Assembly (NCBI RefSeq): GCF_958295425.1
Contig: NC_081146.1
Coordinates: forward strand, 23,680,395-23,744,394
DNA length: 64,000 nucleotides
From: Solea solea
Taxonomy: Eukaryota; Chordata; Actinopteri; Pleuronectiformes; Soleidae
Direction of reading: 5' to 3'
The notes under the pieces are model-generated. The model did no database searches. It was not told the origin of the DNA and worked only from the letters and a program-made list of their open reading frames with translations. Below, piece by piece: positions 60,314-64,000 of the stretch (positions are counted from its first letter, which is position 1; the number at the start of each line of letters is the position of its first letter). The position numbers and the translations under genes are program-made.

Positions 60314-62059
60314 GGTTTTCCGAACATGGCTGCGTCACATGACCAGTGCTTGTCTCGCAGAGTGAGCGCAGACGTGCAGAATTGTGTCCACACTTTTGAC
60401 AGATACCGTGCGAACGGGCAGAAATCAGTATGTGTTGCTCGTACTCTATCCCAGTCTGACAGGTGGTGCTGTATACAGCTCCACCTTCCCATCCTCACCC
60501 ACAGTCTGTGAAAAGACACCCAGAAACGCTGAGTATTCCTAGTTTGCGTTATGCAGGCATTGTGTTGTTGGTATGAGAGGATGAACAAATGTATCTTTGT
60601 AATAAAATCTAAAGAGGCAAAGAGATATAAGACCCATCTCTACCAATTACTGTGTATAAAGACTTATTGCAATCAATCTAGTCCATTTTTAAACAGACTG
60701 TGCGTTTGGCAGTTGGCCACATCAGGCATGGAGATGCATGTGTTGTGAGCACTGGTCGATAAGTTGGGGTCAGTCTTCCGCCTCCACTCAGTGTTCTGAA
60801 AGCGGTTCCCACGCTCTTTGCTTCCAGAGGAGGATAGTTGAGATGAGAGGAGGCATGTGTCCTGTGAAGGCGATTAGAGATGCAAACTTCTTTCTTTCTT
60901 TCTTAAACAGGGCATGGTTTTTAAGATGCCCGTAAAGTTGGAGGCTTCAGGATGGCCTGTTGTTGTTGTTGTTGCTGCTGTTGTTTGTACTTTGCTCAGT
61001 CCAATCCCTTGACGGCGCCAATCTCTGCAGCTCAAGAAGCCTTTTCTCACATAATACTGAACGCCGCAGGAGACAAGGATTAGCATGCATGGGTATTTTT
61101 TCCACTCTCAGTCTCCCTTTACTTACTTCCATGGCTTCTTTCATTCCACCGTCAGCCCTCTCTCCTCTTTGTCACTTTCTGTCACTGTCTCCCTTTTACT
61201 TTCTTTCATGTCGTCCCCCTTTTTTTTTTAACTCTCTTCTCTCACCTCTGTTTGCTCTCTCCTCTCTCCCTGGCGACTGAATGACCGCAGCGTTTAGCGG
61301 TTCCTCGTCTGCCGGGGAGGGAGCACTTTGTGACCGAGCCTGATCCTTTTAGAATGTCCATGACGCTAGTGACACACAACTTTGTGTTCTTTTGGCTTTT
61401 TGTTCACTCGGAACTGGCGTTGCGTAGACCTAAAATGCTATTTTTGAAAAACGGGACAACCAATACACGACTTTAGGAACACAATTATGTCGTAGCCCGT
61501 TGTCCTCTCGTGTTTGGAGACTGTGCATGGCTTCATCTCCAAGCTCCACGTCTTCTTTGCCATTTTTGGTGCATTTCTGTCATAGCATTATAGCCCCACA
61601 TACTGGCCTGGCATAGATACTGGAGTGTTCTTGAAACAAGGCCGTGTTCATAGAAAACCTTTTACATTTTAAGAAGAAAAAAGAAGAAAACATGGTATTG
61701 TTTACACCATAGACATTTTTTTCCACTGCTTCATAAGACTCATTCCCGTCTCCTTTCTCTTTCCCCTGGCATCCAGCTGAAAAACATAGAATCATTTCTT
61801 CTTTCACTCCGGGACAGGGCAGGAGAGCTGACCCGAAGGTTTATGAGTTATTGAACCGCAATGCCTACGATCGCTACTCGTCCAATATTTTCTCCATCAT
61901 TTTAACTGAGTCTAGCAATTAAACTCTTTCACGTAAACTTCTTCTTTCACCCCTAGAATCAACTGTGCCCCAACAATAATTAAAAATTTCACTTATTTAA
62001 TTTTTATATTAACTGTCAGGACGAAGACCTCCCTGAATCCCTGCTAAGAAAACCCAGTT

Positions 62060-62470
62060 CTCCACTCACCAGAGCAGGAGGGGCTTCACTTTCCATCGCT
62101 CTTGCCCTGTGTGATTCATTTTTGCTTGACTTGTGAGGGAGGCTCTTATTATTTCAAGTAATTCTAGGTATTGCTTAATATTGAGTGGCAACCCTGGGCC
62201 ATTCTTTAGTCGCTATAATCACATTAAATCATGAAAAACAGTGAGCCCAATATTGTTAAAAAATGGAACTTCATGTCAGCACTCGCTTGTGTACAATTTC
62301 TCCATCACATTAACTCGTCGGTTGAACGGCCTCTCGTATTAAGCTTCAGCGGGTCTCCTGTCCAGTCCTTCATTACTGATGGCCAATTATCTGAATCTCT
62401 GCCCCTCTGAGGGAATGAGACCGGGCTGATAATGAGCTCTGCCATTTAAAAGGCCACAGTATTCTCACTG
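62060..62470. promoter_or_regulatory. Candidate regulatory island
   Basis: Repeat-free sequence with ctataatcacattaaatcat, gcccaatattgttaaaaaat, ggccaattatctgaatctc and gctgataatgagctc, rich in homeodomain and GATA-like cores. The texture is like the 35.9- and 49.3-kb islands. Conservation was not tested. Confidence 0.25.
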
Positions 62471-63694
62471 TGTCATGTCTCGTTACAAACCGCCAACCAA
62501 ATGTGTTTACACTCATCTGCCCTCGCAGCCGAGTCCCTGATCAAGACCTGCTCCCGCAGCGCAGCCATCGCCCCCCCCCAAAGAAGCCTTCATCAGAGGA
62601 ACTGGATCTGGTACTTTGTGCATTAGAGTTAAGTGCAGTTATAGTCTGTAGTTTCCCCCTCCTGTGCTGCCCCCCCCCCACTCCCCAAAATGTTTTTCAG
62701 CAAGATCAATCTTGTTTCCACACAACTGCACCGATTGTAATCTATTCCAGCAAACAGGGGGGGAGAAAAAAAAATGCCCAACTTGAAATAGAGCCATTCA
62801 TCACAGAGTAAACAGCAACAGAAGGGCCGAGAGCAGGAGAATTTTAAGAGAAATTGCCCGCGGTGAAGAGAACAGAGAAGAGATTGCCACTGGAAAGACA
62901 AACAAACCTCCACACCCTTTGCTCGACAGAAGTAAACAAAACCTATCATCGCTGCCTGGTCTCAACACGACGATGTGACATTTAAGACGGAGGTGTCTCG
63001 TCTTTGCGGGTCTAATTAACATTCCACATTATGCCAGTCAGAGCCAGCCCACCCCCTACCCCCCCGCAGCCATGTTTGACCATCAAGTTCTTCACTTCGC
63101 TCTGAATGCGACTGACTCTCGGTGACCGCCTCCTCATACCCCGAGGTCTTCACTGTGCGATGATCCGCACACAGGCTCTGCAGTGTCGTCTCAAATGTTC
63201 CACTGTGGTCAGTCCATTCGCCACTGCCAGTGATGTCAGGCAGCGGTAACTATGGCGACGGAGTAAGAGCCTGAATTGTCGGACTTGTCGAGGACCCCCG
63301 GGGGCACCAGAGATCTAACTGCAAGAATCTGTCTGACTCGATGCACTTTCTTTGGCCGGGTCGGTTACAGTCCTTTTGACGGATGTCAAGGAAATTTGTC
63401 ACGGCTGCGCGGTGTCATCTCAGTGCACCAGCGCGAGAGATAGAAACTTGTTCCCCTTGAAACCTGTTATGAATTAAGTTGAGTTTTTTTCCGTCCAAGA
63501 ATTGCTGAATGAAATAATATAATAATAAAATGAGCTCATAACAAAGGCTGGGATTTTGAGAATAGCTTGTTGCACCACATCTGACTCGTTGGACTGTAGC
63601 CTCTTTTTGGTTTTCTAAAATGTTGATTTGATTGAATCAATTTTAGGTTTTTGAAAACTAGTAAATCTATCTTCCATAGCAATAATGTGCTATA

Positions 63695-63840
63695 TGGATT
63701 GCTACCAACCAATAAACCTACTCTTATTACTACTTATACCTTGTCTGAAATGTTATGGATCAATCAAATAGTTGATCCATTGGGACAATGTCCGATTAAT
63801 TGATAATCAAAATATTGGTACGATGCCCAGCCCTATATAG
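63695..63840. mobile_element. hAT-like MITE fragment
   Basis: The end gattaattgataatcaaaat followed by ggtacgatgcccagcccta matches a terminal sequence found in fish hAT MITEs. The other end is not identified. Confidence 0.35.
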
Positions 63841-64000
63841 GATAGTAGATTATGTGATTGTATTTGTTTTAATTCTTTATCGCAGTCAATATTCTTTTTT
63901 AACAGTGTACTTCCACTCAGAAATGATCATTTACACAATGCTTTGTAAGAAGTGGATGCAACTTGATTCAGAATCTGGCTTTTAATTGCTTACACATACA

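Larger units (their letters stand above)
60330..64000. other. Intronic non-coding stretch to window end
   Basis: No gene is supported. Pyrimidine-rich tracts at 61130-61270 and a (TTG)n run at 60958-60978 create low-complexity frames. A hAT-like fragment is present near 63.7-63.84 kb. Confidence 0.35.

Overview
The window is nuclear DNA from a vertebrate, almost certainly a ray-finned (teleost) fish. The base for this is its repeat content: a LINE of the L2/CR1 group, tRNA-derived SINEs, many short non-autonomous hAT, piggyBac and Tc1-like elements, long CA and TA microsatellites, and very little open coding sequence. None of the long open frames reads as an ordinary protein gene. Those that do carry recognisable protein sequence belong to decayed transposons. 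I cannot name the species.

The left third (about 1-19,300) is a transposon graveyard. It holds a hAT-like element, a LINE 3' end, a diverged tandem-type repeat, paired hAT ends, a truncated L2 with one frameshift, a piggyBac-type MITE, a Tc1-like relic split by a TA-site MITE, and a hAT deletion derivative that still encodes a BED zinc finger. Several are datable insertions with visible target-site duplications. One family, bounded by CA microsatellites and filled with CCCTAA-like blocks, occurs at least three times, with a related fourth block. Two of these blocks were later hit by hAT elements.

At about 19,700-20,170 the composition changes abruptly. A TATA-less promoter with three CCAAT boxes and a GC box precedes a non-coding first exon ending in a consensus splice donor at 20,166/20,167. 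This is the best evidence for a gene here. The gene runs rightwards, and everything to the right is probably its first intron, upstream of coding exons that lie outside the window. I cannot identify the gene.

From 20,167 to 64,000 the DNA is lower in transposons and contains several unique-looking islands rich in homeodomain, SOX and RFX-type sites (about 23.2, 25.1, 35.9, 49.3, 58.4 and 62.2 kb). These are candidate enhancers; conservation was not tested. On the minus strand, 38,961-39,059 looks like a signal-peptide exon: a good start context, a lysine-rich start, a hydrophobic core and a consensus donor. It may belong to an antisense or nested gene. Two weaker exon candidates lie at 22,442 and 40,749. 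Later insertions include a tRNA-derived SINE with its target duplication (60,051-60,313), a SINE split by a hAT element (41.8-42.3 kb) and a 290-bp alternating purine-pyrimidine array (52.6 kb). I found no convincing tRNA, rRNA, microRNA or CRISPR feature, and no new defence or biosynthetic system.
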